Assembly (NCBI GenBank): GCA_948759685.1 | Contig: CAQBGY010000177.1 | Span: forward strand, 1,703 to 6,718 | Length of the DNA: 5,016 bases | Source: an uncultured Eubacterium sp. | GTDB lineage: Bacteria; Bacillota_A; Clostridia; Lachnospirales; Lachnospiraceae | Direction of reading: 5' to 3' | Translations under genes and position numbers: made by a program | Shown: positions 1 through 5,016 of the stretch, one piece after another | Numbering within the stretch: the stretch's first letter is position 1 | Layout: every line of letters starts with the position of its first letter | The notes under the pieces: generated by a model | Told to the model about the DNA's origin: nothing | The model's database searches: none | Seen by the model: the letters and a program-made list of their open reading frames with translations, nothing else

Positions 1-29
1 CTCTTTCCCTACAGACGCTCTTCCGATCT
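1..29 (+). other. Illumina TruSeq adapter remnant (artefact)
   Basis: The first 29 bases match the 3' part of the Illumina TruSeq read-1 adapter, ending in the diagnostic GCTCTTCCGATCT, but with one C missing (ACAGACG where the adapter has ACACGACG). This is library-preparation sequence left at a contig end, not organism DNA. It adds nine false codons to the open frame that crosses it on the minus strand, so that frame should be treated as ending at the insert boundary near base 30. The single-base deletion may have let it escape exact-match trimming. Confidence 0.96.
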
Positions 30-799
30 CCGCCAAAATACATAGAACCCTTTAAATCTTGTAGACTTACAAATTCTATACAGCCAGACAGTTCTTCACC
101 AGATACTGCCGCTATCTTTCTGTATTCTTCTCTTGATATGACATGCTTTTTACCTTTCAGTGATTCTGTAGAACTCACAAATAAAAAACCTGATTTATTT
201 CCCAGAAACTTTTCATAATCTGAATACCATGAATTTGCAATCGCAGGTCTATTGGTGACGATTAAAATATTATGCGCGTCAACCTGCCTGCAAAAATCAT
301 AGACAGATAATGTCTTGCCAAAACGTGGCTTTGCGTTCCATAAAAATTCACCTTTTTCATGGTCTTTGGCATAATTAACAGTCTGCTCAACAGCTTTTTT
401 CTGTTCATAGCGCAAAGTATAAGGAATCACTTCATCAATATCTTTCAGTATCCCCCTACTCTCACGGAACTTATTAAATTCTGCTTTTGAAGCCGGACCA
501 TCAATATGAAACCATTCTGTGTCCTTTTTTCTTTCAATCCCCAATTTGTTTAAATAGGCATGAAAATCTGAATCATGGAATATCTCACCAGAGCCATCTT
601 CAAAGATAGCATTTCCTTTCCATTCTTCCTTTAATTCAACATCTACAGTATGGGATTGCTGTTTCTGCCTTTGTTCTGTAGTCTGCTTTTCTGTATATCC
701 AATTTTTACCCATCCATCATGTCTGGCTATTTCAGGCGTGGAATAGGCATAAATCATAGGAATGACTTTTTGAGTGGTATTGATACTTATTTTCGCCAT
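30..799 (-). CDS. GIY-YIG-like nuclease / DEAD-type helicase restriction protein, 3' end missing
   Basis: About 256 N-terminal residues of a larger protein; the frame runs open into the adapter and no stop is present. Seen: residues 13-50 contain IYAY, then VKIGYTE, then EQRQKQQ. This is the pattern of the T5orf172/MUG113 branch of GIY-YIG nucleases (IYAY for GIY, KIG for YIG, with the helix arginine). A segment with FHAYL (79-83) and EWFHIDG (95-101) follows; E95 is a candidate catalytic Glu. From about 127 a helicase core begins: Q-motif-like LRYEQKKAVEQT (129-140), Walker A AKPRFGKT (156-163) and motif Ia ILIVTNRP (178-185). FVSLQDLKGS (243-252) precedes the break, so the DEAD/DEAH box should lie just beyond it. 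The start at 799 overlaps the upstream methyltransferase stop by one base (TAATG) and has AAAGGAG eight bases upstream. Inferred role: the ATP-driven restriction subunit of the adjoining system. The fold calls are from memory of the families; the missing C-terminus could hold another nuclease domain. Confidence 0.85.
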
Positions 800-1833
800 T
801 ATTCCATCTCCTTTACCTTGGATTCGATGAAATTGATTTCTTCTTCCGATAATCTGTATTTACTGTAAAGCTGCCTGTCTATATTGGCTATAGATGTATT
901 CCAGTCAATATCTGATGCTTCTGAAAAATCTTGCAATGGAACACATTTCCATTTCTCTGGCGTTATGTCCTGAGTTGTTTTAAGAACTCCTAATAATGCT
1001 CTTGCAAATTTTGTTTTTACATACTTTAAAGCTGCTTCTGCTTCATCAATATTACTAAATGAGCCAATACTCAAAAATGTTTCCGTAGAACCAACTCCGG
1101 GACCGCATAATATAGGCGCTGATAAAACCTCCCCTAAAACGCCAATCCCGTTTGCCTTTGATAAAAATATTTTATATTTATCTAAATTGCTAACAGTGTT
1201 GATATAATCTCTTCTTACATATTTATATGCTCTTTCATTATTAGCCCGTCCTAAAATCTGTATATATTCTTCTCCATCATTGGGCTTCTCATCAAAGAAT
1301 ATTTGTGGCAGTCGTTCAAATATATTTGATTTCATATCAAAAGCATGACCTTTACTCAATTGTCCAATAGCTTCTGGATGGTCATTATGCATTTTATCTG
1401 TAAATCTGTATGAATATGCAGTAACAACTATATCACTAAAGCTGTAAAAATGATATTGTGTTTCAACTTTTTTCAGTATTAAGTTTAGCTCATTATATGG
1501 GGTAAAAGTCCCTATTGCACCAATGCTTTCAGATTTATCGTGGTATGTAATAGCCACCCCGCCTTTAATATCTGTATTGCTAAATACTTTGCTGCTATCT
1601 TGCTCAAAATACAATACTTTCAAATGTGGATCTTGAAGCATACGCTCATTCCACTGTTTAGGCGTACTTCCAGCATTAAAGAGAAATCTTGCTGGATGAA
1701 TCATTTCTACAACTTCGCCTATTTCATAGGCGCTTTCCAAGAATTTATGATAAACTGGTGGCGCATATCCTTTATTATCTCCCAGAGTTTCATCTTGGTA
1801 TGGCGGATTTCCTATTATAAAGTCAAATTTCAT
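799..1833 (-). CDS. Eco57I-type N6-adenine DNA methyltransferase, NPPY-containing subunit
   Basis: A 344-residue protein beginning MKFDFIIGNPPYQ. NPPY (residues 9-12) is catalytic motif IV of N6-adenine methyltransferases, which flips out and contacts the target adenine. It is followed by VVEMIHPARFLFNAG and GGVAITY, which I associate with the Eco57I methylase family (PF07669). The remaining C-terminal part probably includes target recognition; I see no separate nuclease motif. The protein lacks its own SAM-binding motif I and FxxP motif X, both of which are on the preceding gene, so it is expected to act only as a complex with that protein. Start choice: ATG at 1833 has AAAAGGAGG five bases upstream. 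The frame stays open to an ATG at 1878 (15 extra residues) overlapping the upstream stop as TAATG, but that start has only a weak GGAAG nearby and would place the strong site inside the gene. Likely function: methylation of host DNA to protect it from the downstream helicase-nuclease. Confidence 0.88.
   Translation of the reverse strand: MKFDFIIGNPPYQDETLGDNKGYAPPVYHKFLESAYEIGEVVEMIHPARFLFNAGSTPKQWNERMLQDPHLKVLYFEQDSSKVFSNTDIKGGVAITYHDKSESIGAIGTFTPYNELNLILKKVETQYHFYSFSDIVVTAYSYRFTDKMHNDHPEAIGQLSKGHAFDMKSNIFERLPQIFFDEKPNDGEEYIQILGRANNERAYKYVRRDYINTVSNLDKYKIFLSKANGIGVLGEVLSAPILCGPGVGSTETFLSIGSFSNIDEAEAALKYVKTKFARALLGVLKTTQDITPEKWKCVPLQDFSEASDIDWNTSIANIDRQLYSKYRLSEEEINFIESKVKEME
808..814 (-). 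promoter_or_regulatory. Ribosome binding site of the helicase-nuclease gene
   Basis: The minus strand reads AAAGGAG, then eight bases, then ATG at 799. The site lies inside the last codons of the upstream methyltransferase gene. Together with the TAATG stop/start overlap it fixes the start and suggests coupled translation of methyltransferase and restriction subunits. Confidence 0.8.
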
Positions 1834-1838
1834 GATAT

Positions 1839-1847
1839 CCTCCTTTT
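1839..1847 (-). promoter_or_regulatory. Strong Shine-Dalgarno deciding the start of the NPPY subunit
   Basis: The minus strand reads AAAAGGAGG, then ATATC, then ATG at 1833: a near-perfect match to the anti-Shine-Dalgarno at five-base spacing. It is the main evidence that translation restarts at MKFDF, and thus that the methyltransferase is genuinely encoded as two proteins and is not one gene broken by a frameshift. Confidence 0.85.
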
Positions 1848-1877
1848 CGATAATTAAATGTTCTTTTTTAACTAACA

Positions 1878-2837
1878 TTATCTTCCATTTTTCAATGATT
1901 CATATAAAATAGATTGATTGCTTCCTCTCCAATCAAATATTCTACATTTTGGCGTTTTATTGTTCTTCTGTTCCGTTAATGCATTATCAAAGAACTCAAA
2001 AAGTGTATATTGATGTACTTCTTCCATTGGATTGCCTAACGGAACTGTACCTGTTAGGCCATCCATCTGCCAGAGATTCCATGCGATGATATTCGCTATT
2101 TTTTTCAGTTCGTCAACAGTTGCCTCTCTATTCCACCTATCATATAGATAATCAGCAAAGGTCATTAATAGATTGATTCTGCCGATTAAAAGATTATCTC
2201 CCTGATACTCATAGCCATATACACTTTGGAAAGCTCTTATCGTCCATTTAAACCATTCTTCCTCATTGTCTGTATTTTCATTAATTACTCTTAATTTCCT
2301 GTCTAAAATGCCTATCCTGTCCTTTATATGAACTAATTCGCCAGTAGCGGCATCATATCTGGAAACAATATATGGAGCTTCACCACAGGTAATTTCCAAC
2401 CGTTTTGAATCAACGTATTCCTGCCATGTTTTATTTGCTGGGAATTCTATTTTCTCTTGCGTTGTATTCCATATTTTCTCATTAAGGGCATTAAATACAT
2501 CTTTTCTGCCAAACCATTCTTCATCACAATAGTTGTTCATTTTATTGCAGATCCATATCGGCGTAAACACCTCTGCATAATTTCTTGTGCGCTCCTGTTG
2601 CTGTTCCATTGCTTTCATAATCCTCGGCTGTAACATAATCGGGTTAAGACCTATCAGCGCTTCCACTGTTATCTGCTTATCGTCTGCATATTGTTCTCCA
2701 AACATTTTATAACTACTTGTTGCCCAGATGATATTCTTTTTTGTAGTTTTGTCCTGCAACAAGATTTTAAGCGTAGTCTGCACTGGAAAAGACTGTAATT
2801 GAATCAGTTCTTTCAAAATGTCCATCCTTTCATACAT
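1878..2837 (-). CDS. DNA methyltransferase N-terminal subunit (SAM-binding, motifs X and I)
   Basis: About 319 residues. Seen: AEVFTP (88-93) fits motif X (FxxP, part of the SAM pocket), followed by WICNKMNNYCDEEWFG. LEITCGEAPYIVSRYD (137-152) sits where motif I is expected and fits its variant in Eco57I-like enzymes. YEYQGDNLLIGRINLLMTF (about 189-207) resembles the stretch after motif I that leads toward motif IV. The protein ends with CRIFDWRGSNQ and stops before NPPY, which is on the next gene 44 bases downstream. It therefore looks like the cofactor-binding half of a two-part methyltransferase. The start is uncertain. The frame extends to ATG 2933, but those extra residues read like translated AT-rich spacer and overlap a TATAAT box. 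ATG 2837, ATG 2825 and TTG 2816 are all possible; TTG 2816 has GAAAGG nine bases upstream, and ATG 2933 has AAGGGGG nine bases upstream. Recognisable family-like sequence begins around DILKELIQLQSFP. Confidence 0.83.
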   Translation of the reverse strand: MYERMDILKELIQLQSFPVQTTLKILLQDKTTKKNIIWATSSYKMFGEQYADDKQITVEALIGLNPIMLQPRIMKAMEQQQERTRNYAEVFTPIWICNKMNNYCDEEWFGRKDVFNALNEKIWNTTQEKIEFPANKTWQEYVDSKRLEITCGEAPYIVSRYDAATGELVHIKDRIGILDRKLRVINENTDNEEEWFKWTIRAFQSVYGYEYQGDNLLIGRINLLMTFADYLYDRWNREATVDELKKIANIIAWNLWQMDGLTGTVPLGNPMEEVHQYTLFEFFDNALTEQKNNKTPKCRIFDWRGSNQSILYESLKNGR

Positions 2838-2852
2838 CAAATTATATGAGAT

Positions 2853-2881
2853 ATTATACTTTGGATTCCTTTTAAATGCAA
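2853..2881 (-). promoter_or_regulatory. Candidate promoter for the restriction-modification operon
   Basis: On the minus strand TTGCAT (2881-2876) is followed by 17 bases and a perfect TATAAT (2858-2853). The -35 box matches consensus at only three of six positions. Transcription would begin near 2846, giving a leader of about 9 bases to ATG 2837 or about 30 bases to TTG 2816. This would let the methyltransferase and nuclease genes be expressed independently of the relaxase. AT-rich DNA produces TATAAT by chance, so support is moderate. Confidence 0.45.
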
Positions 2882-2934
2882 TACAAAACAATATAAAACC
2901 ATGCATATTCTCAATTTGCCAAAATAAAAGCATT

Positions 2935-4638
2935 TTATCTCGCCCCCTTATCTTTCTGCCTCGCCTGATGCACCCTGACTGCCTCCCTTTCTTTAATCAT
3001 CTGCTCTTTCTGCATAATCCTGTCTCTGATGCTCAAAGTATTCGTTGCCTTATCTCCATAAATTTTATCATCCTCCGCACGAGCCGCCTGATATTCAAGA
3101 TACTCTTTCTTTGCTGCATTCAGTTCCTTATAGAATGCCTGAACAGAATCAAATTTGTATTCCTTCACGATAGAAGAAAGCCTCTTTTTCATATTGAAAA
3201 TCTGATTGTCTATACTGTCAATTTCCTGCTGTAATTCCTTCCGCCTGCCGCTCTTAAAAATACCCACGCATTCAGATAATTCCTTTTTCAGCTTATTCCG
3301 CTTTTTCTCACGCTCATAAATAGCCTTGTTCTGTTCTTTAAGCCTGCTGTCTATCTCCTTCAAGTGTGGATATTTACTTGCAAGTATGGAAGTCTTTGGC
3401 GGCTGCAGTCTTTCTATTTCCAACTGCTTTGTTTCAGCAGAAACAGATTTTTGTTTCGCTTTTATCTGCTCAATGACAGATTTTTTGACTGTCATAGCAT
3501 TTTGAAACTGTATCTGTTCTGTTTCATTTCGTACATCTGCTTTAGCTTTACGCTGCGGATTTACAGGAAATGGTATCTTTTTCTTTTCCGGCTGGACTGT
3601 CGGATCATCTTTTGCTTGGACAGGGCTTCCCATTTCTTTTGATGTATCTTTTATGGCATCAACAGCTTTATCAATAACTTTTTCCGCTATATCCATCACT
3701 TTCTGCATAGCTTTCGCAATCAGACGCTCTAGCAACGCAACCGCCGCCCTAACGATATCCCCGAACAATTCCGGCTTACTGCCATTCTGCTCCACGGATT
3801 CTTTTACCCTGTCCGTAATTTCCGTCTTTTTAAGTTCCACAACCTCCGTCTCGGATACGCCGCTTACGATCGCACGGTCAACCGCCCTGTTCCATTCCAT
3901 CCGGATTTCATTGTCCGCTTTTATCTCCTCAGCTTTCGGGTTATTTTTGCCGACTTTTTTTGTCGCAAGATATGGGCTGTTTTTATCAAAGATGCTGAGC
4001 CTGTCTTTATCATCAAGCGCCATCTGATTAATCAGATCCGTATAAAATACTTTTACCTCATCCAAAAAAGATTCCTGCTTGAAGCGTCCATCTTTTGTGG
4101 TAAAGATCCTACGCTCATACACTTCACCTTTTTTGATGATCTTACAGTCCTTACGGATATTCCCATCCCCATCAAGAATCTCTTTCTTAGTCCGTACATG
4201 ATGACCCTGCTCGTCATAAAACATATTCCGGGTGGCAACTTTTTCTACCGGCTGTTCTAACCTCTTTCTCTCCGCAAATATCATATGGATATGCAGGTTT
4301 GTTTTCCGTTTATTATGATGAAGCGCGGCAAAGCACTCCACACCGTACTGTTTATTAAATCCGTCCACCATCCTTTTCAGCAGATAGTCATGGTCATAGT
4401 TGATAAAACTTTCCGGCAGGGCGATCATCAGCTCCCTTGCCTCAATGCACTTCCCATTCGTTCCGCTTTTTTCAAATTCCTCCTGATTACACTTTGCAAG
4501 TTCCCGCCAAAATTCTCTGTCCGGCTCCGTTGCATAGACTTCATACAAATACTCCTGCTTGGCGTGGCTTGAAATATAAGTGATACGCCCCGATAAGTTA
4601 TGCAGCTTTGCCATTTCTATAAATGAATTTCTTCTCAT
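2935..4638 (-). CDS. mobQ: MobA/MobL (MobQ-class) conjugative relaxase
   Basis: A complete 567-residue relaxase, which nicks one strand at oriT, stays covalently bound through a tyrosine, and pilots the strand during mobilisation. The relaxase domain fills roughly residues 1-230. HHNKRKTNLHIHMIFAER supplies the metal-binding histidines: H108, H116 and H118 have the same 8 and 2 residue spacing as His112, His120 and His122 of RSF1010 MobA. Y21 in RITYISSHAK is the best candidate for the nucleophile. Residues 291-331 form a long amphipathic helical stretch, a proline-rich linker follows, and about 425-495 is a strongly charged probable coiled coil; no primase or helicase motif is seen. ATG 4638 was chosen because GGAAGGAAG lies upstream with good spacing; the frame is open to 4698 without a comparable site, and a later ATG at 4614 has none. 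The element probably relies on a helper conjugation apparatus, since no type IV secretion gene is visible. The symbol reflects the class, not a named orthologue. Confidence 0.92.
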   Translation of the reverse strand: MRRNSFIEMAKLHNLSGRITYISSHAKQEYLYEVYATEPDREFWRELAKCNQEEFEKSGTNGKCIEARELMIALPESFINYDHDYLLKRMVDGFNKQYGVECFAALHHNKRKTNLHIHMIFAERKRLEQPVEKVATRNMFYDEQGHHVRTKKEILDGDGNIRKDCKIIKKGEVYERRIFTTKDGRFKQESFLDEVKVFYTDLINQMALDDKDRLSIFDKNSPYLATKKVGKNNPKAEEIKADNEIRMEWNRAVDRAIVSGVSETEVVELKKTEITDRVKESVEQNGSKPELFGDIVRAAVALLERLIAKAMQKVMDIAEKVIDKAVDAIKDTSKEMGSPVQAKDDPTVQPEKKKIPFPVNPQRKAKADVRNETEQIQFQNAMTVKKSVIEQIKAKQKSVSAETKQLEIERLQPPKTSILASKYPHLKEIDSRLKEQNKAIYEREKKRNKLKKELSECVGIFKSGRRKELQQEIDSIDNQIFNMKKRLSSIVKEYKFDSVQAFYKELNAAKKEYLEYQAARAEDDKIYGDKATNTLSIRDRIMQKEQMIKEREAVRVHQARQKDKGAR

Positions 4639-4647
4639 AAATACTTT

Positions 4648-4660
4648 CTTCCTTCCTTTT
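4648..4660 (-). promoter_or_regulatory. Ribosome binding site of the relaxase gene
   Basis: The minus strand reads AAAAGGAAGGAAG, with the last GGAAG nine bases before ATG 4638. It supports 4638 over the longer in-frame start at 4698 and the shorter one at 4614. Confidence 0.72.
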
Positions 4661-4697
4661 GCAGATAATCTGCCGCCATAACTTTTTGTGAGCAGCA

Positions 4698-4703
4698 ATT
4701 ATA
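4698..4703 (-). promoter_or_regulatory. Candidate -10 box upstream of the relaxase gene
   Basis: A perfect TATAAT on the minus strand would place a start site near 4691 and a leader of about 53 bases before the relaxase ATG. No convincing -35 hexamer is found at 16-18 bases, so if it is used it may need an activator, or be controlled by proteins bound at the neighbouring inverted repeats. Confidence 0.3.
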
Positions 4704-4748
4704 GGACGGCTGGTTGCGAACTGATGCCCATATTCGGGTATTCCACGT

Positions 4749-4840
4749 CTGTCGCTTTCTGACAGCCGCAAAAGGACTTCGTTCTGTGAAATCCCACAGG
4801 CGATGCTGCATATCTACCACGAAATGTAGCCGTAAGCAGC
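4749..4840. repeat. Cluster of three short inverted repeats
   Basis: Three hairpin-capable units in a row: CTGTC/GACAG (4749-4753 and 4761-4765, loop 7); CTGTG/CACAG (4784-4788 and 4795-4799, loop 6); and a nested pair with outer GCTGC/GCAGC (4805-4809 and 4836-4840) and inner CTAC/GTAG (4814-4817 and 4826-4829). Each is short and could be chance alone; their regular succession next to larger repeats is what makes them worth recording. Confidence 0.45.
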
Positions 4841-4846
4841 AGTGCC

Positions 4847-4878
4847 ATCCATGCGCCCGTCTTTTGGACGGCATGGAT
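4847..4878. repeat. 12-bp bulged inverted repeat
   Basis: ATCCATG (4847-4853) pairs with CATGGAT (4872-4878), and CCGTC (4857-4861) pairs with GACGG (4867-4871). This gives a 12-bp stem with a CGC bulge on one side and a TTTTG loop. No T-tract follows on either strand, so it is not a standard terminator; a protein-binding or single-strand structural role in oriT is more likely. Confidence 0.7.
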
Positions 4879-4881
4879 AAA

Positions 4882-4906
4882 TACAGTCCGGCTCTTTCGG
4901 ACTGTA
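4882..4906. repeat. 9-bp perfect inverted repeat, 7-base loop
   Basis: TACAGTCCG (4882-4890) is mirrored by CGGACTGTA (4898-4906) around the loop GCTCTTT. It begins three bases after the bulged repeat and shares its last base with the following palindrome, so the three form a continuous series of cruciform- or hairpin-capable units. Confidence 0.75.
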
Positions 4907-4927
4907 AATTTGCGCTTGCGCAAATTT
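4906..4927. repeat. 22-bp near-perfect palindrome
   Basis: Arms AAATTTGCGC (4906-4915) and GCGCAAATTT (4918-4927) flank a TT centre. As single-stranded DNA or RNA the innermost pair would open to give a four-base CTTG loop. The symmetry also suits a dimeric DNA-binding protein, for example a relaxosome accessory factor or autorepressor; no such gene is seen in the window. A short GCCC/GGGC stem (4928-4931 and 4937-4940) abuts it. Confidence 0.78.
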
Positions 4928-4975
4928 GCCCCGGCAGGGCGAAATCCCCGGAGCATAAACTGAAGGTTTGTGCGT

Positions 4976-5006
4976 AGGGTGTATTTCGCTCTCAAACGCC
5001 GAGGGC
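4976..5006 (-). other. Possible nic-site-like motif next to an imperfect hairpin
   Basis: Read on the minus strand, an imperfect stem GCCCTC/GAGAGC (5006-5001 and 4993-4988, one mismatch, loop GGCGTTT) is followed directly by GAAATACACCCT (4987-4976). This mimics the RSF1010/MobQ arrangement of an inverted repeat followed by the nick core TAAGTGCGCCCT, but only 8 of 12 bases agree and the stem is weak. It is a guess at the cleavage site, not an identification. Confidence 0.25.
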
Positions 5007-5016
5007 TTAGGGGAGA

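Larger units (their letters stand above)
4639..5016 (-). other. Non-coding, hairpin-rich leader; candidate oriT region
   Basis: 378 bases with no credible gene. Open frames exist here in several registers on both strands, but they overlap each other, lack ribosome sites and have odd compositions rich in Cys, Trp, His and Arg. Between 4749 and 5006 at least six inverted repeats follow each other closely. A structured intergenic region directly upstream of a relaxase gene is where oriT of MobQ elements usually lies, so I infer that it holds the nick site and relaxosome binding sites. The region continues past the window end, so its right boundary is unknown. A plasmid replication origin or attenuator-like leader are alternatives. 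Confidence 0.5.

Noticed and set aside
1834..1877. Frameshift or nonsense mutation splitting one methyltransferase gene
   Set aside because: The first frame meets a second stop (TAG) just after the TAA, and the downstream part has a near-perfect ribosome site at the right distance; both suggest a natural two-gene layout.
2818..3234. Plus-strand open frame of 138 codons across the relaxase/methyltransferase junction, and similar plus-strand frames opposite the other genes
   Set aside because: They mirror well-supported minus-strand genes, have Phe/Leu/Ile/Cys-heavy composition typical of antisense reading, and lack family features.
4635..4874. 79-codon minus-strand frame whose TGA overlaps the relaxase ATG as ATGA, resembling a coupled small accessory gene
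   Set aside because: No ribosome site precedes its ATG, which lies inside the bulged hairpin; the product is rich in Trp, Cys, His and Arg and looks like translated non-coding DNA; other frames are equally open here. The ATGA overlap is probably chance.
4906..4927. Palindrome as a rho-independent terminator for a gene to the right
   Set aside because: The stem is A/T-rich at its base and has only TTT at its end on either strand, without a proper U-tract.
4699..4995. 98-codon minus-strand frame upstream of the relaxase
   Set aside because: No Shine-Dalgarno, it passes through all the large inverted repeats, stops inside the TATAAT box, and has no recognisable domain.
30..5016. CRISPR array, tRNA or rRNA, insertion sequence ends, integrase or attachment sites
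   Set aside because: No regularly spaced direct repeats, cloverleaf, rRNA-like stretch, transposase or integrase motif was found on either strand, so the element's type and boundaries cannot be settled from this window.

Overview
The window is one end of a contig from what looks like a low-to-mid GC Gram-positive, most likely a gut-type Clostridia/Lachnospiraceae genome. The grounds are the purine-rich Shine-Dalgarno sites, AT-rich codon use and the resemblance of the proteins to Firmicutes mobilisation and restriction families; the genus cannot be told from sequence alone. The first 29 bases are not biological: they match an Illumina TruSeq adapter with one base missing, and the natural sequence starts at about base 30.

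All genes lie on the minus strand, so transcription runs from the right end of the window to the left. Region by region, in that order: (1) 5016-4639 is a gene-poor, GC-richer stretch packed with inverted repeats, read here as a candidate transfer origin (oriT) and leader of the mobilisation gene. (2) 4638-2935 is a complete MobA/MobL (MobQ-class) relaxase with the catalytic histidine pattern intact. (3) 2934-2838 is a short AT-rich gap with a perfect TATAAT box. (4) 2837-1878 and 1833-799 encode the two halves of a gamma-type N6-adenine DNA methyltransferase of the Eco57I kind: motif X and motif I on the first protein, the NPPY motif on the second. (5) 799 to about 30 encodes the N-terminal part of a fused GIY-YIG-like nuclease and superfamily 2 helicase, cut by the contig end.

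Genes 4 and 5 form a tight operon: a 44-base gap with a perfect ribosome site, then a one-base TAATG overlap. They probably make a restriction-modification (phage defence) system in which the split methyltransferase marks self DNA and the helicase-nuclease attacks unmarked DNA. Because this operon follows the relaxase in the same direction, the likely picture is a mobilisable plasmid or integrative mobilisable element carrying a defence cargo. Base composition supports mosaic origin: hand counts give 35 G+C in 120 bases (1141-1260) inside the methyltransferase, against 35 in 60 (3841-3900) in the relaxase and 62 in 120 (4861-4980) in the candidate oriT.
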